From positions 1-39,245 of the forward strand of contig JAGQMS010000007.1 of the NCBI GenBank assembly GCA_020428535.1: a stretch of DNA of 39,245 bases. The letters are read 5' to 3'. This DNA comes from Candidatus Saccharimonadota bacterium. Lineage in GTDB: Bacteria > Patescibacteriota > Saccharimonadia > Saccharimonadales > JAGQMS01. The notes under the pieces were generated by a model that was given only the letters and a program-made list of their open reading frames with translations, was not told the DNA's origin and made no database searches. Made by a program: the position numbers and the translations under genes. Every line of letters begins with the position of its first letter. The stretch's first letter is position 1. Below are positions 1 to 8,248 of the stretch, piece after piece.

Positions 1-680
1 TAATCGAAAAATACGACCGATATAAGTCAAAAAATATTAAGCTAAACATGCACAGTAGCGATACTTACGGACAATTAATTAGCATCGAGAAGTTGTCGCT
101 TGGCTATGATGGTGTCCCGCTCTTTGAAAATCTTAACTTTTCACTCAGACCTGGTGAAAAGTTACAAATAGTCGGGAGAAATGGAAGTGGGAAAACAACA
201 CTCGTAAAAGCAATCGAACAGACTATTAGCGGTCAGATGCCGAATACGTTAATTGGCAAAGGCACTATTACCGCACATCATCAGATAAAATTAAGTGTAT
301 ATCACCAAGAGATTCCTGACCTTTTCTTGAGCATGTCACTTTACGAAGTAATTTCAAATATACTCATTAACTCAAAAATTCCCGCAAACGATAAAACTAT
401 TAAAAATACTATGGCGGGTTATCTGTTTGATCCAGATACAGATTCAAATATTTTAGTGTCTCAGCTAAGCGGAGGCCAAAAGGCACGTATTCAGTTAATT
501 AGAATGCTTATACGGAAACCTGATTTGCTGATACTTGATGAACCTACGAATCACTTAGACTTACCGAGTATTGAGGAGTTAGAAAACTCTCTCTCAAAAT
601 TTAATGGTTCCGTGATTTACATTAGTCATGATTCCTACTTTAGTCGGTCCTTGGGTGGGTCTAGGATATTGCTGTCTTAG
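1..680 (+). CDS. ABC-F family ATPase, C-terminal half (5' end outside window)
   Basis: This is the second nucleotide-binding domain of an ABC-F protein, a soluble twin-ATPase family that acts on the ribosome. The frame is open to the window edge: upstream of the ATG at 48 it reads IEKYDRYKSKNIKLN, a charged stretch like the linker between the two ABC domains, so the ATG is internal and the gene is cut by the window. Visible motifs are Walker A GRNGSGKTT (about nt 174-200), signature LSGGQ (465-479), Walker B LLILDEP followed by TNHLDL, and the switch histidine in ISHDSYF. No membrane segments are seen. The subfamily (EttA-like, Uup-like or antibiotic resistance) cannot be set without the N-terminal half. 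It converges on the minus-strand permease with zero bases between the two stop codons. Confidence 0.85.
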   Translation, partial: IEKYDRYKSKNIKLNMHSSDTYGQLISIEKLSLGYDGVPLFENLNFSLRPGEKLQIVGRNGSGKTTLVKAIEQTISGQMPNTLIGKGTITAHHQIKLSVYHQEIPDLFLSMSLYEVISNILINSKIPANDKTIKNTMAGYLFDPDTDSNILVSQLSGGQKARIQLIRMLIRKPDLLILDEPTNHLDLPSIEELENSLSKFNGSVIYISHDSYFSRSLGGSRILLS

Positions 681-2063
681 CTACTCAGTTCTGAGTGCTT
701 CAATTGGGTCAAGTTTAGCAGCTTTCATCGCCGGCATTAGCCCCGCTAACATTGCTACAAGCATCAGTGCTAGTATGATCAATAGCATCTGAATGGGTTG
801 GTTTACCAAAAGTTCATTTCCTTTGTCTAAAGAAAGCGTTCTCGACAATATTGGGTTAATTATTAATGACGCCACAAATCCTGATAGCGTACCTATCGCG
901 CCACCAATTACACCAATCCATGCAGCCTCGATAATGAATAGGCGTCTAATATCCTTCCTTCTCATCCCAAGAGATTTCATCAGACCAATTTCTCTAGTTC
1001 TCTCTAACACACTAATATATTGGGTGTTAACAATCCCAAAGATTGATGCTATTAAGGTTATTAACGAGAATACACTCACCCCAACAGTTAGATACTTAAC
1101 TATATTTAGTAAGAAGGCCTGGGTATCTTCTACGCTCTGAACGTTGTACCCCATTTCAGAAAGTTTAGATTGCACTGTGTCGCGGTTTGATTTTTGATCA
1201 CCATTTTTTACTTTTACGAATGCGATAATATATTTTTGATAATTGGCCGTACCGAACGTAGAATATTCATTCATTTCTTTGGCTTGTGCATAGCCGACTA
1301 GAAGTGGTTTGGTACCGATGCTGATTTCGGTGGCAGCCTTCTTAGTCACAGCAACAATTGTAAGTTTATACTGCTTAGATTCGATACCTTTTGATGCCAA
1401 TGCCGAAGTAGCGGCTACAACATCCCCACCGCTAGCCTGCAGAGCATCTTGCAATTCAGTGGCCGATGGAATGCTGGCGGAATTCTTACGGTATACAACA
1501 ATAATACTTTTTCCTACAGCATCTTCTGCGCTAGTAAAGCCTAAAGCATCGAGATAGTCATTAGGAAGTACAACTTGACCATTTTCGAGTTCTCCATCAG
1601 GGATAGACCCGTATTCTACCACTGGTTTCTGGGCAGAATTATAACTTTCAATCGACACATCGAATTTCTTTGAACTATCGTCACGAGTGACGTACAGTGG
1701 ATTTAGCTGATATGCCTCCTTCACTCTTTGGACGCCATCAACAGCAGAAATTGCTTCGATATCTGTTGGCGATAAAGTCTTAAGTTTATTCACGCCTTCG
1801 CCTATAGTTGTGCTGTCATATTCCTTCGGGCCTTTTGTCTGGTCTTTCCCAAAGATTTGAAAATCTTTAGCGACTAATAATTCTGTAGGGTCAAAATTTG
1901 AACTTACGAGCTGATTTGCATAATTCGTGATGCCGTTGCTTGCAGCCAAAGTGATCGTGAGGCTAAAACCACCTACGGCTATTGCCAATGACGTTAATAA
2001 AGTCCTTAGCTTAGCACTCTGTAAACTCCTCGAAGCTCTGCGAATTAGGTCATAATAGCGCAT
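681..2063 (-). CDS. MacB/FtsX-type ABC transporter permease
   Basis: This 460-aa inner-membrane subunit belongs to a MacB-like ABC exporter. Its topology is the family's: one membrane segment at about residues 20-41, a large extracytoplasmic domain (about 45-315), then three C-terminal segments (about 322-345, 374-402 and 425-448). The cytoplasmic coupling stretch LERTREIGLMKSLGMRRKDI and the C-terminal P..AAKLDPIEALR signature are typical of FtsX/MacB permeases. The start codon overlaps the stop of the upstream ATPase gene by one base (TAATG), and an AGGAGG Shine-Dalgarno lies inside the end of the ATPase gene, so the two are translationally coupled. The substrate is unknown. MacB-like pairs without an adaptor are common in Gram-positive-type cells and may export peptides or help lipoprotein or envelope maintenance. 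Confidence 0.9.
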   Translation of the reverse strand: MRYYDLIRRASRSLQSAKLRTLLTSLAIAVGGFSLTITLAASNGITNYANQLVSSNFDPTELLVAKDFQIFGKDQTKGPKEYDSTTIGEGVNKLKTLSPTDIEAISAVDGVQRVKEAYQLNPLYVTRDDSSKKFDVSIESYNSAQKPVVEYGSIPDGELENGQVVLPNDYLDALGFTSAEDAVGKSIIVVYRKNSASIPSATELQDALQASGGDVVAATSALASKGIESKQYKLTIVAVTKKAATEISIGTKPLLVGYAQAKEMNEYSTFGTANYQKYIIAFVKVKNGDQKSNRDTVQSKLSEMGYNVQSVEDTQAFLLNIVKYLTVGVSVFSLITLIASIFGIVNTQYISVLERTREIGLMKSLGMRRKDIRRLFIIEAAWIGVIGGAIGTLSGFVASLIINPILSRTLSLDKGNELLVNQPIQMLLIILALMLVAMLAGLMPAMKAAKLDPIEALRTE

Positions 2064-2809
2064 TACATAATCCTCCTAGGGCTACGCTTAGGCGCCAAAC
2101 CCTTCCTAGAAGTCACCACTTGGGTTCCGGTCCTTGGCTTAGTTATTGCCTTTATACGTCCGTCGGCTATCTCAATCCTAACTTGGCATTTTTGAGCAAG
2201 CTCTCGATCATGAGTCACGATGACCAAAGTACTACCTAGGTTTTTATTAAGGCTGAATAGTAAATTCATAACCTTATCACCTGTCTGCGAATCCAGATTG
2301 CCAGTGGGTTCGTCAGCAAATATTAGCTTTGGTTTGTGAACTATTGCTCTAGCAATTGCTAGCCGTTGTTTCTGACCACCAGAAAGATCACGTGCGCGAT
2401 TTTTTTGTTTATCTAGCAGTTCGACGCTTTCTAGGGCTTCTAGGACCATGGCTTTACGTCGCCTCATACCTACTTTGCCAATTTCAAGTGGAAGCATTAC
2501 ATTTTGATATACGGTCTGGTTGGGCTCTATAAAGAAAGATTGAAAAATGAAACCCATTTCTTTGGCTCGGAACTTCTCTGAGTCTTTTCTTTTCATTTGC
2601 TGGATATCTTTACCATGAAAAAGTATCTTTCCGTTATCAGCACTATCAAGACCGCTCATGATGTGCATGAGCGTTGACTTTCCAGAACCGCTCTTGCCAA
2701 TAATCGCCACCGTCATGCCTTCAGACACATCAAAAGACACATTATCGAGCGCCTTAAAGCGATTTTCCTTTTTGCCATATGTTTTGCTTATACTTTTTAC
2801 TTCTAGCAC
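2063..2809 (-). CDS. MacB/LolD-type ABC transporter ATP-binding protein
   Basis: This 248-aa ATPase partners the permease directly downstream. Walker A GKSGSGKST is at residues 38-46, the signature LSGGQKQRLAIARAI lies mid-protein, and Walker B LIFADEP is followed by TGNLD, the form typical of the LolD/MacB/FtsE branch. The switch histidine is in VTHDRE. The last 30 or so residues form a basic tail (KPRTGTQVVTSRKGLAPKRS) beyond the usual ATPase end. The start is GTG at 2809, chosen because GGAG sits six bases upstream. A promoter (TTGTAC-N18-TATACT) and a perfect 12-bp palindrome lie just upstream, so this two-gene unit may be controlled by a repressor. Confidence 0.92.
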   Translation of the reverse strand: MLEVKSISKTYGKKENRFKALDNVSFDVSEGMTVAIIGKSGSGKSTLMHIMSGLDSADNGKILFHGKDIQQMKRKDSEKFRAKEMGFIFQSFFIEPNQTVYQNVMLPLEIGKVGMRRRKAMVLEALESVELLDKQKNRARDLSGGQKQRLAIARAIVHKPKLIFADEPTGNLDSQTGDKVMNLLFSLNKNLGSTLVIVTHDRELAQKCQVRIEIADGRIKAITKPRTGTQVVTSRKGLAPKRSPRRIM

Positions 2810-2829
2810 TGTTCGCTCCGATTACAATA

Positions 2830-2859
2830 AGTATACTTCTAAGCCGACCAGTTGTACAA
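2830..2859 (-). promoter_or_regulatory. Promoter of the MacB-like ABC operon with overlapping palindrome
   Basis: On the minus strand a -35 TTGTAC (2854-2859) and a -10 TATACT (2830-2835) are separated by 18 nt. The -35 lies inside the perfect palindrome AGTTGTACAACT (2850-2861), a possible operator. The rest of the 2810-2936 gap holds only a small ATGC-GAAA-GCAT hairpin at 2867-2878. Confidence 0.55.
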
Positions 2860-2936
2860 CTTAATTATGCGAAAGCATTTTAGAGATTAAGCTTAAGTCA
2901 ATCTGAACAGGAAAAATATAAGATCGTGTGTTTTAC

Positions 2937-3608
2937 CTAGATAACACGACCATCACGGACTTCGAGTATCACGCCACTTTCGGCAGGGAGTTGGTCAATT
3001 GCCAAATCAAAACATACCTTTGCTACACTTTCAGGTGACTGAGCTTGACTAACTTGTTCGGGGTAGAATTTCTTGTAGCTTTCTGTTGCAGTGTCGGCAG
3101 GTGAAACTCCGATTACTTTGACGTTACCTGTTTCATCTTCCGACAATCCTTTCAAGAATACTTCTAAAGATTTCTTGCTTGTAAAATATGGTAACCAGTT
3201 CGCACCACCGTCTTGAAATGTTCCAGATATGAATATCATTTTGGAGTTTTGGTTCATGAATGGTATAAGTCTGGCGCTAAGAATCATCGCGCTAGTCACT
3301 CCTACATTCATGGTATTGATTATTTGTTTAGTAGAAAACTCATGAAACTTTTTTCCCGCAAGGACACCACTCTCATCGTGCCAAACACCAGCAATATGAA
3401 TAAATGCATCAATCGGTTTGCACTCTTCACCGATTCGGGTTGCCAGAGGCTCGACTGACTCAAGCATCGAAAGGTCAGCTTCGTAACCTTCTTGTTCTAG
3501 CGGTATGTGCCTAGAAACCCCAATAACACGCCATCCATTTTGTACAAAATAATCTCGAACTGCCTGACCGATACCAGAGCTTAGGCCAGTTATTACCACT
3601 GTTCCCAT
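2937..3608 (-). CDS. Short-chain dehydrogenase/reductase (SDR) family protein
   Basis: This 223-aa cytosolic NAD(P)-dependent oxidoreductase has a classical SDR fold. The nucleotide-binding motif TGLSSGIG is at residues 7-14. The position usually holding NNAG reads HIAG (in FIHIAGVWH). A serine in FISGT and the YFTSK (YxxxK) pair near residue 140 supply the catalytic Ser-Tyr-Lys. Length is slightly short for the family (about 250). It begins 3 nt after the stop of the DUF4190-type gene, with a G-rich Shine-Dalgarno (GGGGG) 8 nt before ATG, so the two form an operon. The substrate cannot be read from sequence. A related assignment such as a sepiapterin-reductase-like enzyme is possible but unsupported. 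Confidence 0.85.
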   Translation of the reverse strand: MGTVVITGLSSGIGQAVRDYFVQNGWRVIGVSRHIPLEQEGYEADLSMLESVEPLATRIGEECKPIDAFIHIAGVWHDESGVLAGKKFHEFSTKQIINTMNVGVTSAMILSARLIPFMNQNSKMIFISGTFQDGGANWLPYFTSKKSLEVFLKGLSEDETGNVKVIGVSPADTATESYKKFYPEQVSQAQSPESVAKVCFDLAIDQLPAESGVILEVRDGRVI

Positions 3609-3611
3609 GAT

Positions 3612-3971
3612 TTATACCCCCGTATTTACATTATTCGCAGAAAGTATCGCAGCGCCAATCACTATTAACCAAAATATACCAATAAAGAAACCAATGATAT
3701 TAAGAACTAACCCCGCAATAGCAGTACCCTGCCCTGATTCCCCATTTTTAGATAGTTGCCTCAAAGCAATAATTGAGGTTATCAAGCCTGGGATTGAGAC
3801 AAGAGTGAAGAAAATACTGATTATTCCAAGAATTAAGCTAACAGAGGCAAAGTTGTTTGCTGGTTTTATTGGTGAAGTAGAGGAGCCAGTGTCTAATGCT
3901 GCTGAGGGAAGTGGTGCTCTAGCACTCTCTGCCTTTGCATTGTTACTTTCATTGTTCACTACTTTAGTCAT
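3612..3971 (-). CDS. DUF4190-type small membrane protein
   Basis: This 119-aa protein has a polar Ala/Ser/Pro-rich N-terminal 40 residues, then two hydrophobic segments (about 44-70 and 84-112) joined by the short loop RQLSKNGESGQGTAIAG. The pattern (A..SLILGIIS...P..GLI.SIIAL, then G..IAGLVLNIIG) is that of DUF4190 domains. Function is unknown. The gene has a good Shine-Dalgarno (AAGGGG, 7 nt before ATG) and its own promoter, and it heads a two-gene unit with the SDR gene. The opposite strand is also open through this stretch, but the conserved transmembrane pattern lies on the minus strand. Confidence 0.8.
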   Translation of the reverse strand: MTKVVNNESNNAKAESARAPLPSAALDTGSSTSPIKPANNFASVSLILGIISIFFTLVSIPGLITSIIALRQLSKNGESGQGTAIAGLVLNIIGFFIGIFWLIVIGAAILSANNVNTGV

Positions 3972-3994
3972 TTGATATCCCCTTATATGAATTA

Positions 3995-4023
3995 ATAGTA
4001 AATGCTTTTTAATTGTTTAGCAA
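3995..4023 (-). promoter_or_regulatory. Promoter of the DUF4190-SDR operon
   Basis: On the minus strand, -35 TTGCTA (4018-4023) and -10 TACTAT (3995-4000) are separated by exactly 17 nt, about 24 nt before the start codon. The leader carries the AAGGGG ribosome-binding site. Confidence 0.55.
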
Positions 4024-4026
4024 CGC

Positions 4027-5553
4027 CTACTCTTTCTTAAGCTCCCAGTCCCCAAGCAACTTATCCAGCCTAGCCTTGATCGACCCTTCATGCCGGCCAA
4101 AATCTTTACTTAGCTCTGCAATACTGCGGCCTTCTGTTGCTTTTCTTATAAGCCTCATATCATCCAAATCTTTCCAGGGGGTATAAGCATTGGGGTGAGT
4201 TTCACGCATTTTTGCAAGCTTTGCTTCCCAGGCCACCTTGCTTTTCTGTTTTTTCTTAGGTTTTCTTTTAGCTAACTTAGCCCATTCCCCCTCAAGATGT
4301 GCTAATCTTTCTGCGTCTTGAGCTGATTTATTCCTTAATCTGGTATCTATTTCTTTTGCTTCTGGGTGCATTTGTAGGGATATCTTATTCAACCCACCTA
4401 AGGTCAGAGTTTTTAACGATCGCACCCTACTTAGAGCTACATAGCCCATACCTGGCACAAAAGCTTTTGACAAATCAACATGTGCAGCATCAAGCGTCAT
4501 ACCTTGGCTCTTATGAACAGTTATCGCCCAGGCCAGTCGCAAAGGAATCTGGCTAATACTGGCAATCTTTTTTTCACCGTCTCGAAGCTCCCAGGTTTCG
4601 GGTTTGGCAGTCACAGTTCGACCATCGTGAGTCTTGACGATGGGATAATTTGTTAACTGTTCGTACCCCACAACCGTCCCAAGTGTGCCATTGACATACT
4701 TTTTGTCTGGTGAGTTCTTAACGAACATAATAAACGCCCCCATTTTTAACGTTAACAATTCTGGCGCGAGACAGCTTTTTTTCAGAGTTTCTTGCCCACT
4801 TGCTCGCCCCGTCCCCACCATTTCATATTCATGCTGTTCTCCTTCAATTCCAGATAATTTCTGCGCATTAATATTGTCGACATCGACGTTTCTTGTGTAA
4901 AGTTCCGTAACCACTTCATCAAAAGGTGTACGAAAGATTTTGCGTTCCAGGAGAGCTTCAGCATGACGACGACGGAGGTCGTTACGGCGAAGTGCAGTGA
5001 GTATTTCGAGCAATTGATCATCTTCTTGACGATGTTGCTCTTCGAGATAGCATATGACTGGGTTTAAATTTTCCCATGCCTCACTATTAATGATAAACCT
5101 ACCCTGCCTACCATCATCACGATTAATCGGTGGAAGCTGGTAGAAATCACCACATAATATGACTTGCAAACCACCAAAGGGGGACGAATCACCGCGCACA
5201 TCCCGACATACTTGTTCCACCATATCAAGACGGTAATCGTGTAGCATCGAAACTTCATCAATTACAAGAATATCTGCCGACTCTATTTGTTCGCGTCGTG
5301 TCTTGCTCATTTCCGCAACCATTCGTTTATTCAGCTCATCTTGGATCCCGATTCCAGCCCAGGAATGTATTGTATTCCCGCCCAGATGCGTAGCTGCGAG
5401 ACCAGTGCTTGCGGTCACTGCCACATGTTTACCATCACTTCTTGCCCATTTTACAAATTCATTCAATACAAACGTCTTGCCTGACCCAGCCGGGCCTGTT
5501 AAAAATACGGAATTGCCATCAGCCATAATTCCTAACGCATGCGTTTGTTTCAT
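4027..5553 (-). CDS. PIF1-like ATP-dependent DNA helicase with C-terminal HTH-like tail
   Basis: This 508-aa superfamily 1B helicase is expected to unwind DNA 5'-3' in repair, recombination or replication. Walker A GPAGSGKT is at residues 20-27, Walker B VIDEVSM has the acidic pair at 99-100, and motif III GDFYQLPPI follows. C-terminal motifs WAITVHKSQGMTLD and GYVALSRVRS are typical of PIF1/RecD-type helicases. After about residue 420 comes a Lys-rich stretch (KRKPKKKQKSK), then a predicted helical segment (WKDLDDMRLIRKATEGRS, then IAELSKDFGRHEGSIKARL) that reads like a helix-turn-helix DNA-binding element. That tail is not part of the core PIF1 fold. No clear Shine-Dalgarno is near the ATG (AAGG lies about 14 nt upstream). 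Neighbours do not suggest a specific pathway. Confidence 0.9.
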   Translation of the reverse strand: MKQTHALGIMADGNSVFLTGPAGSGKTFVLNEFVKWARSDGKHVAVTASTGLAATHLGGNTIHSWAGIGIQDELNKRMVAEMSKTRREQIESADILVIDEVSMLHDYRLDMVEQVCRDVRGDSSPFGGLQVILCGDFYQLPPINRDDGRQGRFIINSEAWENLNPVICYLEEQHRQEDDQLLEILTALRRNDLRRRHAEALLERKIFRTPFDEVVTELYTRNVDVDNINAQKLSGIEGEQHEYEMVGTGRASGQETLKKSCLAPELLTLKMGAFIMFVKNSPDKKYVNGTLGTVVGYEQLTNYPIVKTHDGRTVTAKPETWELRDGEKKIASISQIPLRLAWAITVHKSQGMTLDAAHVDLSKAFVPGMGYVALSRVRSLKTLTLGGLNKISLQMHPEAKEIDTRLRNKSAQDAERLAHLEGEWAKLAKRKPKKKQKSKVAWEAKLAKMRETHPNAYTPWKDLDDMRLIRKATEGRSIAELSKDFGRHEGSIKARLDKLLGDWELKKE

Positions 5554-5605
5554 ATCAACAAGCTTACCTTAAATATGTGACGTTAGTCTGCCGTAGAAAA
5601 TACAG

Positions 5606-6238
5606 CTATTTTACGCCAAAATATTGACCATAGTAGTACCAAAAATGTGTAATTATGAGTCCTGCCGCGATTAGAATAATAATAATCCATATACCGATGA
5701 TATTTTTCCTTTTAATAGAAGCAATTGGCATTTTTTGGAATCTATTTGGTAAGAGTTTTTGATCATAGACCCAAGCATATAATGCGGTAGTAATCGTGAG
5801 TCCACTTATCCATACCGTACTACAAAATATACATAGCGCTTGGATGACGTAGACTGATTGATAGAAGAGCCATGCTACTCCTAGCATAAATGCAGCCATA
5901 CAAGCCAAGAAAAGTCGCCAGAACCATCTCTTATACTTAGCACCAGCTAACATACTAACTCCAACTGCGATGATAGGAGCAAATATGGCTATTCCCATAA
6001 GATCATTCGGTATGCTAGCGACAAGGGTTGATTGATTGCTATCGATAACTTTGCCACATGAATACACTGGGTTAAGATCACAAACAAGTTTATTCTCAGG
6101 ATGCTGTAATAAACCAACTTTCTCGATGTTAATCATCATTGAGGCGCCCACAGCAAGTAACCCGAATACTATAAGTATTATCGGGAATGATCTTTCAATC
6201 CTGAGCCATTTCTTGAGAATTGCAAAATTATTATTCAT
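5606..6238 (-). CDS. Vitamin K epoxide reductase (VKOR) family membrane protein
   Basis: This 210-aa polytopic membrane protein is a bacterial VKOR homologue. The family passes electrons from newly folded secreted proteins to quinone and so drives disulfide formation outside the membrane. About four to five hydrophobic segments are visible. The active-site CxxC is C136-I-F-C139 at a membrane boundary, and the shuttle cysteines C53 and C61 (CDLNPVYSC) lie in the first extracytoplasmic loop. NDLMGI follows, as in other family members. No thioredoxin-like domain is fused and no DsbA-like partner is in this window. A -10 TATACT ends 7 nt before the ATG, so the mRNA may be leaderless. Cysteine pairs in the giant kelch protein are plausible substrates; that link is inference. 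Confidence 0.9.
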   Translation of the reverse strand: MNNNFAILKKWLRIERSFPIILIVFGLLAVGASMMINIEKVGLLQHPENKLVCDLNPVYSCGKVIDSNQSTLVASIPNDLMGIAIFAPIIAVGVSMLAGAKYKRWFWRLFLACMAAFMLGVAWLFYQSVYVIQALCIFCSTVWISGLTITTALYAWVYDQKLLPNRFQKMPIASIKRKNIIGIWIIIILIAAGLIITHFWYYYGQYFGVK

Positions 6239-6245
6239 GATGAAA

Positions 6246-6275
6246 AGTATACACTAATTAAACTGTGCCTGTTGA
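6246..6275 (-). promoter_or_regulatory. Probable promoter of the VKOR gene (leaderless type)
   Basis: A -10 TATACT (6246-6251, minus strand) ends 7 nt before the ATG. A weak -35 TCAACA (6270-6275) lies 18 nt further upstream. Transcription would begin at or next to the start codon. Confidence 0.45.
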
Positions 6276-6683
6276 GCCAAAGCCGCCTGAGCCTCTAGAA
6301 CTAACGTCATCGAATTCTTTGACCAACACCAGCTTTGGGTTTTCGACCTTGTGAATTAATATTTGACTAAACTTTTGCCCCTTTTCAAATATATAGTCCG
6401 TCGTATTCAAATTTTGCATTACGACTACTATCTCACCCTGATACCCGGCATCAACTACACCTGCTAAAGTGGAGATTCCTGCGGAGGCGATACTAGATTT
6501 ATCCTTAATGATGCCTACGTATCCACTCGGTATGTTCATGGCTATGCCTGTTCTGACTTTAGATATTTCACCGGGTCTTAGAACACATTTATCTAAAGTA
6601 AATAAATCCATTCCTGCATCATTTTCGTGTGCATATTTTGGCTCCTTGGCAGATTTGTCCAGTTTGCGAAATTCTAAGATCAT
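6258..6683 (-). CDS. dut: dUTP diphosphatase (dUTPase)
   Basis: This trimeric-type dUTPase hydrolyses dUTP to dUMP and pyrophosphate, keeping uracil out of DNA and supplying dUMP. At 141 aa it has normal length. All five family motifs are present: DAGMDL (22-27), KDKSSIASAG, GVVDAGYQGEIVVVMQN with the catalytic Asp, KGQKFSQILI, and the C-terminal Gly-rich lid RGSGGFGSTG. The start overlaps the lysS stop (ATGA, 4 nt), so it is translationally coupled to lysS and shares its mRNA. Nothing is unusual. Confidence 0.96.
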   Translation of the reverse strand: MILEFRKLDKSAKEPKYAHENDAGMDLFTLDKCVLRPGEISKVRTGIAMNIPSGYVGIIKDKSSIASAGISTLAGVVDAGYQGEIVVVMQNLNTTDYIFEKGQKFSQILIHKVENPKLVLVKEFDDVSSRGSGGFGSTGTV

Positions 6684-8194
6684 AATTTTATATCAGGGTA
6701 GATGGTCTTTGTCGTGTCATCGATCTCATGTCGCAATTGTGGGAATGGTACACCCTCTCTTGCCGAGACACCTTCAAACACCCAGAAAACCCTCTCAGAG
6801 AATCCGAGGCCGCAGGTTGGCGGCATTCCGTACTCAAGCATTTCAACGTAATCAATATCGAGCATCTGTGCTTCTTCATCACCACCGTCTCTCATATTTT
6901 GTTGTTCGACAAAACGGTTTAACTGATCTATAGGGTCATTGAGCTCACTCCATCCATTACACAACTCACTGCCGGCAATTACTGCCTGGAACCTCTGAAC
7001 ATAATCTGGGCTATCATCGCTTGACTTGCTAAGCGGAGAGATGAAGGTCGGCGTATTGATTAGCCATACAGGCCCTGCTACGCTTGAGCGGACTTTTTTC
7101 CATAATTTATCGATCCCACGAGCTTTGTTCTCAGCCTTCTCTACCTCAAGGTTGTTTTCTCGCAATACCTTTTTTACATCTTCAATACCGCATTTAAATA
7201 CGTCTAGACCATAATGATCCTGAATTACTTTGGCGTAGTCCCATTTCTCCCAATTTCCGCCCATATCAACTTGATGACCCCGAACATTGAACTTCAAAGT
7301 CCCAAAAGTTTTTTCCAACACAAACTTAAACATCTCTTCCATCATAGACATGCCGTCTTCCCAGTTGGCAAAAGCCCAGTACCACTCCATGGCAATATGC
7401 TCAGGAAGATGTTCTTCAGAATAATTTTCATTTCTGAATCTTGGACCGATGTCGTACACCTTCTCATATCCCCCACCAATTAGCCTCTTTAATGGAAGTT
7501 CATGGCTGATCCTGAGATAAAAATCTTGATCTAGAGAATCCATATGCGTAACAAACGGATTAGCATCTGCGCCACCCGTAGTGTGCTCTAGAACTGGGAT
7601 ATTAACCTCTAGAAAACCCTTTTGATTCAAAAATTCACGAGTTGCAGACCAGAATTTACTACGACGAATAAACCTTTGTCTAACATCTTCATTAACATTC
7701 ATATCAACATAGCGACGCCTTAGTCTCTGCTCTTTATCCGAGAAACCCTCAGTAGCATTTGGCATCGGTCGGAGAGACTTAGTTAGTAGCTTCACCTTAT
7801 TGATTTCGAGAGACATTTCACCGGTTTGAGTTTTTATCACATTTCCCGTTGCCTCAATAAAGTCACCACTGTCCAGTAAACCGATTTCTGCAGGCATTGA
7901 TAGTTCGCTATTTTCACGGTTGACTGAAGTTTCAGTGCCATCATCTTTCATAAAAAGCTGGAGTGTGTCGCCATCGTCCTTGATGACAATAAACGCTAGC
8001 TTCCCAAACTTTCTAATCGCCTGAATCCTGCCAACTGTAGTAACTTCCTTGCCTTCAAGGCTACCAAACTCAGCTTTGATCGAGTTTATACCATGAGTAC
8101 GTTTTGCTTTTGCAGGAAATGGGTTAACACCCAAAGATCGTATTTCTTCGAGTTTTCTCAGTCGTTCATCTCTAAAATCTTTCAAAGTTGCCAT
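6680..8194 (-). CDS. lysS: Lysine--tRNA ligase, class II
   Basis: This 504-aa class II lysyl-tRNA synthetase charges tRNA-Lys in the cytosol. It has an N-terminal OB-fold anticodon-binding domain (about residues 55-145), motif 1 around FLEVNIPVLEHTTGGADANPF, motif 2 FRNENYSEEH, and motif 3 near the C-terminus as GLGFSERVFW, which keeps the essential Gly and Arg but differs from the common GIGIDRL form. The tail (REGVPFPQLRHE, then about a dozen residues) is also unlike the usual LFPLMRP end. It ends with TGA overlapping the dut ATG. A promoter whose -10 lies 7 nt before ATG suggests a leaderless transcript. Confidence 0.93.
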   Translation of the reverse strand: MATLKDFRDERLRKLEEIRSLGVNPFPAKAKRTHGINSIKAEFGSLEGKEVTTVGRIQAIRKFGKLAFIVIKDDGDTLQLFMKDDGTETSVNRENSELSMPAEIGLLDSGDFIEATGNVIKTQTGEMSLEINKVKLLTKSLRPMPNATEGFSDKEQRLRRRYVDMNVNEDVRQRFIRRSKFWSATREFLNQKGFLEVNIPVLEHTTGGADANPFVTHMDSLDQDFYLRISHELPLKRLIGGGYEKVYDIGPRFRNENYSEEHLPEHIAMEWYWAFANWEDGMSMMEEMFKFVLEKTFGTLKFNVRGHQVDMGGNWEKWDYAKVIQDHYGLDVFKCGIEDVKKVLRENNLEVEKAENKARGIDKLWKKVRSSVAGPVWLINTPTFISPLSKSSDDSPDYVQRFQAVIAGSELCNGWSELNDPIDQLNRFVEQQNMRDGGDEEAQMLDIDYVEMLEYGMPPTCGLGFSERVFWVFEGVSAREGVPFPQLRHEIDDTTKTIYPDIKL

Positions 8195-8201
8195 AGGTAT
8201 A

Positions 8202-8230
8202 AGATTACAGTGTTTACACTTGTGGGTAAA
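8202..8230 (-). promoter_or_regulatory. Promoter of lysS-dut
   Basis: Minus strand: -35 TTTACC (8225-8230), 17-nt spacer, -10 TAATCT (8202-8207). Only 7 nt separate the -10 from the ATG and no Shine-Dalgarno is seen. An AGTG-TTTA-CACT inverted repeat lies in the spacer. Confidence 0.5.
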
Positions 8231-8248
8231 GAGGATGAGTGGTAATAG

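Noticed and set aside
2867-2878. ATGC-GAAA-GCAT hairpin downstream of the SDR gene as a terminator
   Set aside because: The stem is only 4 bp and no U-run follows on the minus strand.
3607-3975. Long plus-strand frame opposite the DUF4190-type gene
   Set aside because: The minus strand has the conserved transmembrane pattern, a strong Shine-Dalgarno and a promoter; the plus frame has none.
6680-6683. Possible use of UGA as a sense codon, as in some CPR lineages
   Set aside because: lysS ends in TGA exactly at the dut start (ATGA) and the long genes contain no in-frame TGA, so UGA is a stop here.
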